Below, piece by piece: positions 26,796-35,209 of a stretch of 64,000 nucleotides of DNA. A model generated the notes under the pieces. It had not been told where the DNA came from. It searched no databases and saw only the letters and a program-made list of their open reading frames with translations. Each line of letters starts with the position of its first letter. The stretch's first letter is position 1. The position numbers and the translations under genes were made by a program. Location of the stretch: assembly GCA_963780865.1 (NCBI GenBank), contig CAWADT010000005.1, positions 1 to 64,000 of the forward strand, in the 5' to 3' direction. Origin of the DNA: FEN-1073 sp963780865. GTDB taxonomy: Bacteria > Chloroflexota > Anaerolineae > Anaerolineales > RBG-16-64-43.

Positions 26796-27236
26796 ATGGG
26801 ACGCGCGCGGCGAAAACCGGCAAAGAAGAACGCAATACATTTCTCTCCTTGGATCCTGGCAGGCGTCGCGGTAATTGGAGCGATCATCATTGGGGCGGTA
26901 CTTCTCATCGGGAAAGGCAGTTCTTCCTCCTCGCAGATTTCCGTCGCGCAGGCATTGGATAAATTTCATTCCGGGGCGTTTATTCTCGACGTGCGGACCA
27001 GCGAGGAATGGAATCAGGGCCATATCCCGGGCAGCATATTGGTTCCGCTCGATCAATTGCCTGGACGCCTTTCGGAAGTTCCGCGGGATCGGGACGTGGT
27101 GGTGGTTTGCCGGACGGGTGTGAGAAGCGCGCAAGGGTTGCAGATCCTTCAGCAAGCGGGGTTCACCCGTGCGGTCAGCATGACCGGAGGAATGATTGCC
27201 TGGCAAGCGGCGGGCTATCCGGTTGGAACCCAATAA
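26796..27236 (+). CDS. Membrane-anchored rhodanese-domain protein
   Basis: 146 residues. A basic N-terminus and a hydrophobic segment at about 17-40 anchor the protein, and a single rhodanese domain (about 48-145) follows, outside the membrane by the positive-inside rule. The active loop reads CRTGVRS, with the catalytic cysteine for sulfur transfer; DVRTSEEWNQGHIPGS is the family's first hallmark. Rhodaneses carry sulfane sulfur as a cysteine persulfide. ATG 26796 is preceded by GGAGG. Lies between OsmC and NifX-like genes. Confidence 0.88.
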   Translation: MGRARRKPAKKNAIHFSPWILAGVAVIGAIIIGAVLLIGKGSSSSSQISVAQALDKFHSGAFILDVRTSEEWNQGHIPGSILVPLDQLPGRLSEVPRDRDVVVVCRTGVRSAQGLQILQQAGFTRAVSMTGGMIAWQAAGYPVGTQ

Positions 27237-27416
27237 TCCGATACGAAACGGAAGGGGTATCCAGCGCGTGGCCAAAGTATTCAACCTCGCGGTTAAAAAC
27301 CATAAAGCAGGGCGCCGTCCCTCCGTTCGGCCTTTCCCCGATGTTCGAAAAACTGAGAAAAGACCAAATCGATGGACGAAGAAAACCATTGTAAAATCCA
27401 AGAGACAGGAGATTAA

Positions 27417-27824
27417 ATGAAAATCGCAGCTATATCCGAAGACGGCGTGACCATAAGCCAGCACTTTGGCCGCGCTCCATTATACGTAGTCATTACCGTC
27501 GAAGACGGTAAAATAATTTCGCGCCAGACCCGCGACAAGATGGGCCATGCCCAATTTTCCGGGGAGAAACACGAGGAGCACCACCATGAGGCTGATCCGC
27601 GCGGCCACGGTTTTGACCCGGCCGCGCAGAATCGCCACGGGCAGATGGTTGCCAACATATCCGATTGCGAGGTCCTGCTGGCGCGGGGTATGGGCAGGGG
27701 TGCATACGAAAGCATTAAGCAAGCGAATATTCGCCCGATCGTTACAGATATTGCCGGCATTGATGAAGCGGTTCAAGCCTATCTGAAAGGCGGCCTGGTG
27801 GACCATTCCGAACAATTGCATTGA
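27417..27824 (+). CDS. NifX/NafY-type dinitrogenase iron-molybdenum cofactor family protein (copy 1)
   Basis: 135 residues with the single domain that binds Fe-S or FeMo-type clusters in nitrogenase assembly but is widespread in organisms without nitrogenase. It starts MKIAAISEDGVTISQHFGRA and has a His-rich insert (HEEHHHEADPRGHGFD) that may bind metal, plus GMGRGAYESIKQANIRP at the end. AGGAG precedes ATG 27417. A second copy, clearly homologous along its whole length, lies at 34109-34513 on the opposite strand. No nitrogenase genes are in the window. Confidence 0.88.
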   Translation: MKIAAISEDGVTISQHFGRAPLYVVITVEDGKIISRQTRDKMGHAQFSGEKHEEHHHEADPRGHGFDPAAQNRHGQMVANISDCEVLLARGMGRGAYESIKQANIRPIVTDIAGIDEAVQAYLKGGLVDHSEQLH

Positions 27825-27870
27825 TCCTCTGGAGACTCATCCGGAGACGCCCTCTCACTGAGCTTGAAAA

Positions 27871-28119
27871 ATGGATTCGAGGGATAACTTGATTTCAAGA
27901 ATCAGGAAGCGATTTTCCGTCTCCACGGTTAAGGGGATGCTTATGGTTGGAGCTTTCCTGGGGGTTGGCGTATTACCCTGTCCGGATTGCGGGGCGCCGA
28001 TGATCTTCCATATTTGGCCGATCGCAGGATTATTGGTAGTGGCTCAAGTTATAAGGAAACGCAGGGGCAAGGAATATAAACCGCCTGATCAAATAATCCA
28101 TTTCCCGCCGGTAGATTGA
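27871..28119 (+). CDS. Small membrane protein with CPDC motif
   Basis: Predicted 82 residues; I do not know the family. One or two hydrophobic segments (about 22-36 and 46-60) surround LPCPDCGAP, a CxxC pair suited to metal or disulfide chemistry, and the tail is basic. Start uncertain: ATG 27871 has no clear ribosome site; ATG 27937 or 27943 are possible. It sits 18 bases before the P-type ATPase gene, in the same direction, so a role next to the pump is plausible. Confidence 0.5.
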   Translation: MDSRDNLISRIRKRFSVSTVKGMLMVGAFLGVGVLPCPDCGAPMIFHIWPIAGLLVVAQVIRKRRGKEYKPPDQIIHFPPVD

Positions 28120-28137
28120 GGATTATTAGGAAGGGTT

Positions 28138-30765
28138 ATGGCCACGACACCCTGGCATGACCTGGAATTAAATGAGGTAGTCCAACGGATTGGCGCACAT
28201 ATCGGCGGGTTATCAGCCGGTGAAGCCTCGGAACGACTGGTGCGGTTAGGCCGCAATGAAATTGCGCGGCGCAAACCGGCCTCCCCGGTATGGTTGTTCT
28301 TCAAACAATTTGCCAATTTCTTCGTACTGGTGTTGCTATTCGCGGCAACACTCGCCTTCGCCGTCAGCTACCTGCCTGGCGAGAGTGGACGGCGGCTGAC
28401 CGCGTTTTTTATTTTTGGCATCATTGCTCTTAGCGTCGTTCTGAGTTTTTACGAAGAATATCGTGCACAGAAGGAACTCGAATCCCTGGACAATTTGTTG
28501 GTGTTTAAGACCACCGTTCTGCGCGACGGCGCGCACCATTCCGTGGACTCCGCCGAAGTCGTGTCGGGCGACGTGATCGTGTTGACGCACGGTCAGAAAG
28601 TTCCGGCCGATGCGCGCGTGATCGAAGCGCACAACCTCCGCGCGGATGAATCCGCCCTCACAGGCGAAAGCATGAGGGTGGACAAATCCACCGAGCCTGT
28701 CGCGGCGGGGGCGGCCTTGGCGGAGCGAACCTGCATGGTCTACGGCTCGACATTCATCACCCAGGGCGCAGGGCTGGCCATAGTGGTAAGCACCGGCATG
28801 AACACGGAAGTCGGGAAGATCGCCGCTACACTCGGGCGGATGCCCGAGCGTCCCTCTCCGTTCCAGGTGGAAGTGCAAAACATGGCGCGGCAGATGATGG
28901 TCATCGTGGCAGTGTTGGCCGCAGTCGTAGCCCTCATCCTGCTCTTCCTGTTGCGCGAGTCACTGATCGATGTAATTCTGAACACCCTCAGCCTGGCGGT
29001 TGCCACCATCCCGGAAAGCCTGACTATCGTGCTCACGTTCGCACTGGCATTGGGCGCGCACCAGATGGCGCGCCGCCGAGCCGTCGTCCGGCGTCTCTCC
29101 GTGGTGGAGTCGCTTGGCTCGGTTGATACCATCTGCACCGACAAGACCGGCACGCTCACCAAAAATCTCTTAACGGTGCAAAGGCTTTATTCCGATGGGC
29201 GCCTTGTGCCGGCACCGCAGGGGAAGGTCGACGATGGGGATCTGGATGAACTCTTGCGAGCGGGCGCGCTGTGCAACGGGGCCACGATAGAAGACCCAGT
29301 CTCCATGAAAATCATCGGCGATCCGGTGGACACGGCGCTCCTGCGCGCCGCTTACGCGGCGGGGCTGGATGTGGAGCGCGAGCGAGCCGGCCTCCGGAAA
29401 GTCGACGAAGTTCCATTCAGTTCCGAGCGCAAACTGATGACGACTATTCATCAGCGCGATGGGAATTTTGTGGTCTTTACCAAAGGCGCGGCGGGTGCGG
29501 TGCTGGCGAAATGCACATCCATTTGGCAGGACGGCCGGACCCTGCCGATGGACGCATCACGTCGTTCTGCTATTCAAGATACGCTGGAACAGTTGGAAGG
29601 CGAAGCATGGTACGTGGTGGCGGTGGCGAAGAAAGAAACCACATCGGCGAATGTGGGTGAGGCGGAGCGCGACATGACGTTCCTCGGGCTGCAAGCCATG
29701 ATAGACCCGCCGCGCCCCGATGCGTCGGAGACCATCGCGCAAGCGCAAACGGCGGGCATCCGCGTGGTGATGATCACGGGCGACAACGCGCTGGCAGCCC
29801 GAACCGTCGGCCAACAGTTGGGCATCGGGGAACGTTTTGTGGAGGCCCGCGAACTGGAAGTGCTGTCCGAGGACGCCTTATGCGAACGGATGAAATCAGT
29901 TGACATCGTGGCTCGCGCTACGCCCGAGACCAAACAATACGTGCTCCGGGCCCTGCAGGAAGCTGGACACTTTGTGGCGATGACGGGCGACGGCGTGAAC
30001 GATGCCACGGCGCTAAAACAATCCGACGTGGGCGTGGCCATGGGCCTGCGCGGCACCGACATCGCCAAGGAATCGGCGGCGATGGTGCTCTTGGACGATG
30101 ACTTTTCCACCATCGTTGCCGCCATCGAAGAAGGCCGCCGCATTTTCGATAATATCCGCAAATTCACCAATTACCTGCTGAGCACAAGCCTGGGGGAGGT
30201 ATTGGTAGTGCTGGCGCTTTCGATGACGGGTTACTTCCCGCTCTCCGCCAAGATGTTGTTGTGGGTGAATGTCGTGACGGACCTGATCCCGGCCAGCGCA
30301 TTGGCCGCCGACCCCGCGGTACCGCACGTGATGAAGCGCCGCCCGCGCCGCCACGACGAACCGATCCTGAACAAGGCCATCTACGCCACCATTGCGGGAA
30401 GCATCCTTCGAACGCTCCTTGCTTACGGGTTTATTTTTTGGGTCGGTCTACAATTCGGCGGTGTTACCTACGCGCGGACAATGCTATTTACGAGCATCGT
30501 GCTGCATGCCTTCACGCGGGTGATGGTCGTGCGCCAATTGGATCGGCTGTCTCTTTGGTCGAACCGCGCCCTGTTGTGGAGTTATGCGGCGTCGGTAGGC
30601 CTTCAATTGCTGGCACTCTACACTCCCCTGCGCGGCTTGTTTGGCATCGTGCCGCTGGATTGGAGGGCGTGGGCAGTAATGATTCCGGTTGTTGCGGTAT
30701 CCTCCATCGCCGGAATCTATATGACGCGTTGGATTTTGAAATATTTTCCAATGTGGGAGAAATAA
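28138..30765 (+). CDS. P-type cation-transporting ATPase (P2-like)
   Basis: 875-residue ion pump with the full P-ATPase layout: N-terminal cation-ATPase domain, TGES in the actuator (175-178), PESL in the membrane core, the phosphorylated aspartate D335 in DKTGTLT, and TGDGVND (about 616). PESL/PEGL and the ~10 spans fit P2-type pumps for Ca2+, Na+/K+ or Mn2+ rather than CPx heavy-metal pumps, and there is no N-terminal metal-binding domain. ATG 28138 follows AGGAAGGG. It ends the OsmC-rhodanese-NifX-CPDC series. The transported ion cannot be fixed by eye. Confidence 0.92.
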   Translation: MATTPWHDLELNEVVQRIGAHIGGLSAGEASERLVRLGRNEIARRKPASPVWLFFKQFANFFVLVLLFAATLAFAVSYLPGESGRRLTAFFIFGIIALSVVLSFYEEYRAQKELESLDNLLVFKTTVLRDGAHHSVDSAEVVSGDVIVLTHGQKVPADARVIEAHNLRADESALTGESMRVDKSTEPVAAGAALAERTCMVYGSTFITQGAGLAIVVSTGMNTEVGKIAATLGRMPERPSPFQVEVQNMARQMMVIVAVLAAVVALILLFLLRESLIDVILNTLSLAVATIPESLTIVLTFALALGAHQMARRRAVVRRLSVVESLGSVDTICTDKTGTLTKNLLTVQRLYSDGRLVPAPQGKVDDGDLDELLRAGALCNGATIEDPVSMKIIGDPVDTALLRAAYAAGLDVERERAGLRKVDEVPFSSERKLMTTIHQRDGNFVVFTKGAAGAVLAKCTSIWQDGRTLPMDASRRSAIQDTLEQLEGEAWYVVAVAKKETTSANVGEAERDMTFLGLQAMIDPPRPDASETIAQAQTAGIRVVMITGDNALAARTVGQQLGIGERFVEARELEVLSEDALCERMKSVDIVARATPETKQYVLRALQEAGHFVAMTGDGVNDATALKQSDVGVAMGLRGTDIAKESAAMVLLDDDFSTIVAAIEEGRRIFDNIRKFTNYLLSTSLGEVLVVLALSMTGYFPLSAKMLLWVNVVTDLIPASALAADPAVPHVMKRRPRRHDEPILNKAIYATIAGSILRTLLAYGFIFWVGLQFGGVTYARTMLFTSIVLHAFTRVMVVRQLDRLSLWSNRALLWSYAASVGLQLLALYTPLRGLFGIVPLDWRAWAVMIPVVAVSSIAGIYMTRWILKYFPMWEK

Positions 30766-30873
30766 ATCGCAAGGTTCGAACGGTAATGGAAGGGACTGCA
30801 TGTGATCTGAGGATGAGCATACTCCGCCCACGGACGAAACGGTTTTAATGGCCTGTTGATGCGGGGGTTAATC

Positions 30874-31476
30874 TCACAACCATTTTCCAAAACCAAAAAC
30901 CAGAGCAGTGACCAGCATCCCCGCGAGCGCTCCAGCTATCAATTGTGGAACAGTGTGTTTGCGGCGATGCAAGCGCGCCCAGGCGACCAGCGGCATGGAA
31001 AGAAACGCCAACAGCGCCGGCGCGCCGAAGACGAAGACCAGCGCAGTGGAAAATCCGCCTACACCCGCCAGGTGCATGCTGATTTTATAGAAACTGGAAA
31101 TACTGAACATCACGATGGCGAGGCAGAAGTAGGCCAACACGATGACCGTCAGCAGATGGGGACCCGCGAAGAGGCGCAAGACCAGCAGCGCCAGCACGTC
31201 GCTGCCCAGACTGACGAGGATGAAACGCGGGCGTTCCTCGCGGCGCGAGAGTTCCATGTCGCTCACCCAGCCGCGTTTGCGTCCGATGAGCAAATAAGCG
31301 AGCGGAATGCCTGTCACGATTACAATCGTCAGAATTGCCCAGAGCAGGCCGAGGCGATGACTTAAGTATGTCGAAGGATCCGACGCCGAGACGTAACCGA
31401 AGGCGAGGAAAATCGGCAGCGAGAGGACGGAACTGTCGAAGAGAACGGAAATCCAGCGAGCGAGACGGTCTGCCAT
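30874..31476 (-). CDS. PAP2-like membrane phosphatase (divergent)
   Basis: 200 residues with about five hydrophobic segments. The KISMHLAGVGGF and ARLHRRKHTVPQLIAGALAG stretches match the second and third PAP2 phosphatase motifs (SxHxxG and RxxxxxH...), though the aspartate of the last motif is replaced (Q), so catalysis is uncertain. PAP2 enzymes dephosphorylate lipid phosphates, for example undecaprenyl or phosphatidic acid. ATG 31476 is preferred over the GTG at 31485. It is last of the minus-strand run with the methyltransferase and ChrA upstream. Confidence 0.7.
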   Translation of the reverse strand: MADRLARWISVLFDSSVLSLPIFLAFGYVSASDPSTYLSHRLGLLWAILTIVIVTGIPLAYLLIGRKRGWVSDMELSRREERPRFILVSLGSDVLALLVLRLFAGPHLLTVIVLAYFCLAIVMFSISSFYKISMHLAGVGGFSTALVFVFGAPALLAFLSMPLVAWARLHRRKHTVPQLIAGALAGMLVTALVFGFGKWL

Positions 31477-31595
31477 AGCACTCACACCTTAACCATTTCC
31501 TAGTCGAAAAAGGGAGTCAACCACCGATTAAATCGCGGCGGAGACTTGATAGGTCTTGGATGCGGCCGTAGGAACTCCTCCTCGAAAAAGCGTTT

Positions 31596-32168
31596 TCATT
31601 CCGCCAAAATCAGGTAGGCATCCTCATCTTCCCAATCGGAGGGCATAAGGCGGAAGCCGTTCTCTTGCAGTGCGCGGCGGATAACTTCCGGGTCGAGGCG
31701 ATGGTGACGCGGAGGGCCGTCCTCGTGAACCGCATCGGGACGCCAGTCGAGCAAGCCAACCTGCCCGCCGAGACGCAATACGCGGCGGACTTCCTTTATC
31801 AAATCTGCCAGTGGTTCCACTTCATGCGCCATGAACGCGCCCCAGATCCAATCGATGCTGGCGTCGGGCAAGTCAATCTGCGGTAATTCAGAGCGCAGCG
31901 GGTGTACTTGCGCGGGCGGCTTCCGCGCGGAGAGCGCGTCCAGCATCTCCGGACTGATATCCAGCGCCCAGACGATCCCTCGCGGACCGACAATGTCTGC
32001 CAGCGGAAACGTCCAGAAACCGGGACCACACCCTAGGTCGAGAACTGTTTGGCCGGGGAGAATATCGAGCCGCTGCAACAGCCGCACAGGCTGCCAGCGG
32101 GCGGCGCGTTCGGCGTTGGTCAGCCCAGAACTACGTTTTGGGTCGAAGCGGTGGTCCTGGCGCGACAT
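31596..32168 (-). CDS. SAM-dependent methyltransferase (Methyltransf_11/25 type)
   Basis: 190 residues. Motif I DLGCGPGFWTFPLA, ALDISPEMLDAL and the LRLGGQVGLLDWR segment place it in class I methyltransferases. Similar proteins beside arsenic and metal genes methylate arsenite, but the triad of cysteines of ArsM is not seen here, so that role is not supported. ATG 32168 follows GGGGA. The gene starts 19 bases after the ChrA stop and so probably shares its transcript. Confidence 0.82.
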   Translation of the reverse strand: MSRQDHRFDPKRSSGLTNAERAARWQPVRLLQRLDILPGQTVLDLGCGPGFWTFPLADIVGPRGIVWALDISPEMLDALSARKPPAQVHPLRSELPQIDLPDASIDWIWGAFMAHEVEPLADLIKEVRRVLRLGGQVGLLDWRPDAVHEDGPPRHHRLDPEVIRRALQENGFRLMPSDWEDEDAYLILAE

Positions 32169-32186
32169 AGTGTTCCCCAAAGTATT

Positions 32187-33410
32187 TTAGACCCATCCCA
32201 GCGCGAGCAATCCGCCCCATAGGGTGATGCCGACTAGGAAGACCCACAGGATGTCAATCTTGAACCAGCGCACGGCGACAAAGGCCGCGCCCGCCAGCAC
32301 AATTGTAGCCGGATTTTTAAGCGCCACGCCGCCCAATTGCAACAATACCACCGCCAGCAGGCCGACAAAAGACGCCATGACCCCCGCCAGCGCACCGCGC
32401 ACGGCTTGCAGATTGCGCAGACGGGAAAAGATTTCAGTGAAGGCCAGCGTCATGGCGAACGAAGGAGAAAAGATGGCAAAGGTCGCCAATAAACCGCCCC
32501 AGAAGCCGCCCAATTTGTAGCCGATGAATGTGGCGGTGATCAGGAACGGACCCGGCGTAATCTGCCCCAGGGCAACCCCGTCCGCAAACTGGCTGAGCGA
32601 CATCCAGTGATGCGCATCCACCGTCTCGGACTGAATCAGCGGGATGATGGCGGTCCCATTGCCAAACGCAACCGAACCAATTTTGAACAATGATAGCGCC
32701 AGCCCGCCGATTTCTGATTTGAGACTCCACGAGAAAACGACCACAGTTAAACTCACCGCCGCGACCAACCCGATGCTTACCCAACGCTTCGCCGAGACCG
32801 GTTCGACCTTTGGGGTGGGTTTGCCTGCTGCGGCCATTTTTCCCGACGCCGGGTGAATGAGTAACGCTCCCAGCGCCAGCGCGACCAGCGCAATCAACAC
32901 CGCGTTGACTTTGAACAGGAGGGCGGCAAAGGCCAGCAGCATGATGACGGCTTGAATCCACTGCTGGACATTGCGCCCGCCCATTTCCAGCGTGAGATTG
33001 AGCAGGATCCCCACCACCAGCGCCTCTACTCCAAAAAAGAGCGAATGCACCCACGGGAGGTTGCCGGCGTTGAAGTAGAACGCCGAAAGAATAGTCATTA
33101 ATCCAAACGAGGGCAGCACGAATCCGAGTGTTGCCAGAAGCGCTCCGATGACGCCGCGCAGTTTGTAGCCCACGTAGGCGGTGAAATCCACCATGATTGG
33201 GCCGGGGTATAGTTGCACCATGGCCAGCCCTTCGTTCATTTCTTCTTCGCTCAGCCAGTGGTTGTCCATCACCACCGCCTTGAGTTTTTGGATAATGGCC
33301 ATGCCAAAGGCCGTCAGGCCGACTACGAGGTAGGAGGAGAAAATAATCCATAGAGAAACTTGCGGGCGGAGTTGATCTTCGGGAATGTTTGTTGAATTCA
33401 TTTGCATCAT
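32187..33410 (-). CDS. chrA: Chromate transporter, ChrA (CHR superfamily)
   Basis: A 407-residue inner-membrane protein with two homologous halves, each starting with the CHR pattern (QLYPGPIMVDFTAYVGYKL and GQITPGPFLITATFIGYKL). Duplicated CHR domains are typical for ChrA, which exports chromate. ATG 33410 has only a weak ribosome site. It is the downstream neighbour of the ferredoxin gene with a 52-base gap, so expression as part of the operon is possible. Confidence 0.88.
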   Translation of the reverse strand: MMQMNSTNIPEDQLRPQVSLWIIFSSYLVVGLTAFGMAIIQKLKAVVMDNHWLSEEEMNEGLAMVQLYPGPIMVDFTAYVGYKLRGVIGALLATLGFVLPSFGLMTILSAFYFNAGNLPWVHSLFFGVEALVVGILLNLTLEMGGRNVQQWIQAVIMLLAFAALLFKVNAVLIALVALALGALLIHPASGKMAAAGKPTPKVEPVSAKRWVSIGLVAAVSLTVVVFSWSLKSEIGGLALSLFKIGSVAFGNGTAIIPLIQSETVDAHHWMSLSQFADGVALGQITPGPFLITATFIGYKLGGFWGGLLATFAIFSPSFAMTLAFTEIFSRLRNLQAVRGALAGVMASFVGLLAVVLLQLGGVALKNPATIVLAGAAFVAVRWFKIDILWVFLVGITLWGGLLALGWV

Positions 33411-33462
33411 TAATCCAATTCAGACGGGAGCATGCCATATAGAGATGCGTTGCCGCACGCCG

Positions 33463-34092
33463 TTACAGTTTGTTTTCGCTGACCAAAGTCAATCCGTTGC
33501 TGCGGATTAAATTGCGCACGTCCGGCAGGAAACCCTGGATATCTTCCTGTTCGGTCGACGTGACCTCGAAGGACATGAAGGAGGGCGTTTTTTCCATCGC
33601 CCCTTTAACGGTCGGCACATCCAACCGTATATTCACGAAGTCGTACGGTTTTTCTTTGACGGCTTCCTCCATTTGAACCAGGAAACGTTTTTCGCCGAAT
33701 TCCCCGGCGACCTCGAACCGAACGTGCACGGTCAGCTTGGCCACCGCATCCTCGGCGGCGGCGCGGGCCTTGAGCGCATCCTGCTTGGCCATCTTTTCCT
33801 TGGCTTCCTGGCGCACGACCTTGAAAATTTTGTGCTCGCGTTCCAGCTTCCAGACCAGGTCGCGGTCGGGGAAAGAGATGGCCTGAACCGGGCAGACCGT
33901 GCCGCAGGTGCTGCAGCCCACCATGCAGCTCATGGCGTTGACCGGCACGGCCTTGTTGTCCCGCATTTCGTAGACTCCGCGTCCGCAGGTGGTATAGCAA
34001 AGCGTGCAGCCGATGCAGGTATCGGCGTCCACCTTCGGGAACCAGGGGATGTCTTTCCGCGGGATCCCATGCCACATTTCGTCTTTTGCCAT
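33463..34092 (-). CDS. 4Fe-4S ferredoxin-like protein with novel C-terminal domain
   Basis: 209 residues. The N-terminal 90 hold two cysteine clusters, CIGCTLCYTTCGRGVYE and CMVGCSTCGTVCP, which match two [4Fe-4S] sites. Residues ~95-209 have a charged linker (AKEKMAKQDALKARAAA) and a ~90-residue C-terminal domain without known match. Ferredoxins of this kind move electrons for redox enzymes. The C-terminal part may be a docking or dimer domain. It lies 16 bases from the NifX-like gene, on the same strand, and belongs to the operon. Confidence 0.82.
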   Translation of the reverse strand: MAKDEMWHGIPRKDIPWFPKVDADTCIGCTLCYTTCGRGVYEMRDNKAVPVNAMSCMVGCSTCGTVCPVQAISFPDRDLVWKLEREHKIFKVVRQEAKEKMAKQDALKARAAAEDAVAKLTVHVRFEVAGEFGEKRFLVQMEEAVKEKPYDFVNIRLDVPTVKGAMEKTPSFMSFEVTSTEQEDIQGFLPDVRNLIRSNGLTLVSENKL

Positions 34093-34108
34093 CTCAATCC
34101 TCCTTCTG

Positions 34109-34513
34109 CTAATGCAGTTTCTCGATATGATCTTCGAGACTGCCCGCCAGGTAGGCCTGGATGGCCTCGTCGACGCTTGCCAAATCCGTCACGATCGGGC
34201 GGATATTCGCCTGCTTCATGCTTTCGTACGCGCCCGCGCCCATGCCGCCCGCGAGCAGGACTTCGCAGTCGCCGATGGCGGCAGCCATGCGGGCGTGGCG
34301 GTTCTGTGCGGCCGGATCGAAGCCGTGTCCGCGCGGGTCTTCTCCGTGCGATTCCTTGTGGGGTTCACCGGAGAATTGGGAATGGCCCATCTTGTCGCGC
34401 TTTTCGCGCGCGATGATCTTGCCGTCTTCGACGGTCACAACCACGTAGAACGGGGCGCGGCCAAAGTGCTGGCTGATGGTTGCTCCATCTTCTGATACCG
34501 CCGCAATTTTCAT
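34109..34513 (-). CDS. NifX/NafY-type cofactor family protein (copy 2)
   Basis: 134 residues, strongly similar to copy 1 at 27417 throughout (MKIAAVSEDGATISQHFGRA, GFDPAAQNRHARMAAAIG, GGMGAGAYESMKQ). The His-rich insert is shorter. Likely binds a metal cluster or a persulfide. ATG 34513 follows AAGGAGAC. It lies between the ferredoxin and FmdE genes. Two copies in opposite orientation 7 kb apart imply duplication of the module. Confidence 0.88.
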   Translation of the reverse strand: MKIAAVSEDGATISQHFGRAPFYVVVTVEDGKIIAREKRDKMGHSQFSGEPHKESHGEDPRGHGFDPAAQNRHARMAAAIGDCEVLLAGGMGAGAYESMKQANIRPIVTDLASVDEAIQAYLAGSLEDHIEKLH

Positions 34514-34538
34514 GGTGTGTCTCCTTAAAAGTGCCGGC

Positions 34539-35159
34539 TTACCGCTCGACTTTGACGGTTTTTTCGTAGCCGGAACATGGGATGCAAACGGGCTTGCCAT
34601 CCTTTAAACGCGCATATCGGTCAAAGACATATTCACCGCAGACGCTGCATTTGGTCTTGTTGAAGGAACCCTTGACCGGGGTGTAGGTGAAATCGGGCTT
34701 GGGCTCGACCTTGAAAATCGCCTCGTCGGGCTGATCGTACACCCACTGGATGACCTCACGGCGCACCTCCAGCGGAATCTGGGAAGGCTCGACGCCTTTC
34801 TTGCGATAGACAAAGAACTCGAACTTGCCCATGGCGTCGATGAAATCGGGCAGAAGGGAGTAGCGCACCGCGCCTTTTTTGGGATGATAGAAAGTGGCCG
34901 CCAGCTTGCCATAGAAGGTCTTGGCGATCATCCCTTTTCCATACGTCGCGCCGGTGGCGATTTGCATGCCATCCATCATGCAGGTTTGCGGATGGCCTTC
35001 GCCCAGTTCGGGGAAGATGAAGAAGCCATGGTCGGCTTCCTTTCCGACGCCCAGGTATTCGAGCGCCAGTTTGCCCATGCGGTAGCCGAGCGGCATGAAC
35101 GGGCATTCGTGGGCGTGAAATTCAAAGGCCCATTCGGGGGGAACGTATTTCGTAGTCAT
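34539..35159 (-). CDS. FmdE-family protein with zinc ribbon
   Basis: 206 residues. An FmdE domain (about 1-150), named for formylmethanofuran dehydrogenase subunit E, shows FHAHECPFMPLGYRMG and a conserved GEGHPQTCMMDGMQ segment with likely metal-binding Cys/His. A C-terminal zinc ribbon CSVCGEYVFDRYARLKDGKP...CIPC follows (175-205). No other formylmethanofuran enzyme is near, so it should work in metal or thiol handling rather than methanogenesis. ATG 35159 follows AAGGAG; an in-frame start 54 bases upstream is unlikely. Internal operon gene. Confidence 0.85.
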   Translation of the reverse strand: MTTKYVPPEWAFEFHAHECPFMPLGYRMGKLALEYLGVGKEADHGFFIFPELGEGHPQTCMMDGMQIATGATYGKGMIAKTFYGKLAATFYHPKKGAVRYSLLPDFIDAMGKFEFFVYRKKGVEPSQIPLEVRREVIQWVYDQPDEAIFKVEPKPDFTYTPVKGSFNKTKCSVCGEYVFDRYARLKDGKPVCIPCSGYEKTVKVER

Positions 35160-35174
35160 GTGAAATCTCCTTTT

Positions 35175-35200
35175 TAATCCTCCCCGAAAGGGGAGGATTA
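35175..35200. repeat. Intercistronic hairpin between TauE and FmdE genes
   Basis: Perfect 11-bp stem TAATCCTCCCC/GGGGAGGATTA with GAAA loop. On the minus transcript it is followed by A's, not U's, so it may stabilise or process the mRNA, not end it. Confidence 0.6.
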
Positions 35201-35209
35201 GGGTGAAAG

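Noticed and set aside
27268..27420. Frame of about 50 codons between rhodanese and NifX-like genes (VAKVFNLAVKN...), overlapping the next ATG
   Set aside because: Very basic, no ribosome site, no family; probably chance, although it overlaps as ATGA.
31596..32168. Arsenite methyltransferase ArsM
   Set aside because: The cysteine residues that bind As(III) in ArsM are missing; only a general methyltransferase call is justified.
27417..34513. Nitrogenase assembly cluster
   Set aside because: Only single-domain NifX/NafY-type proteins are seen; no nifHDK, nifB or nifEN.
35175..35200. Hairpin as a terminator of the minus-strand operon
   Set aside because: Followed by A's in the transcript and lies between co-directional genes; kept only as an intercistronic hairpin.
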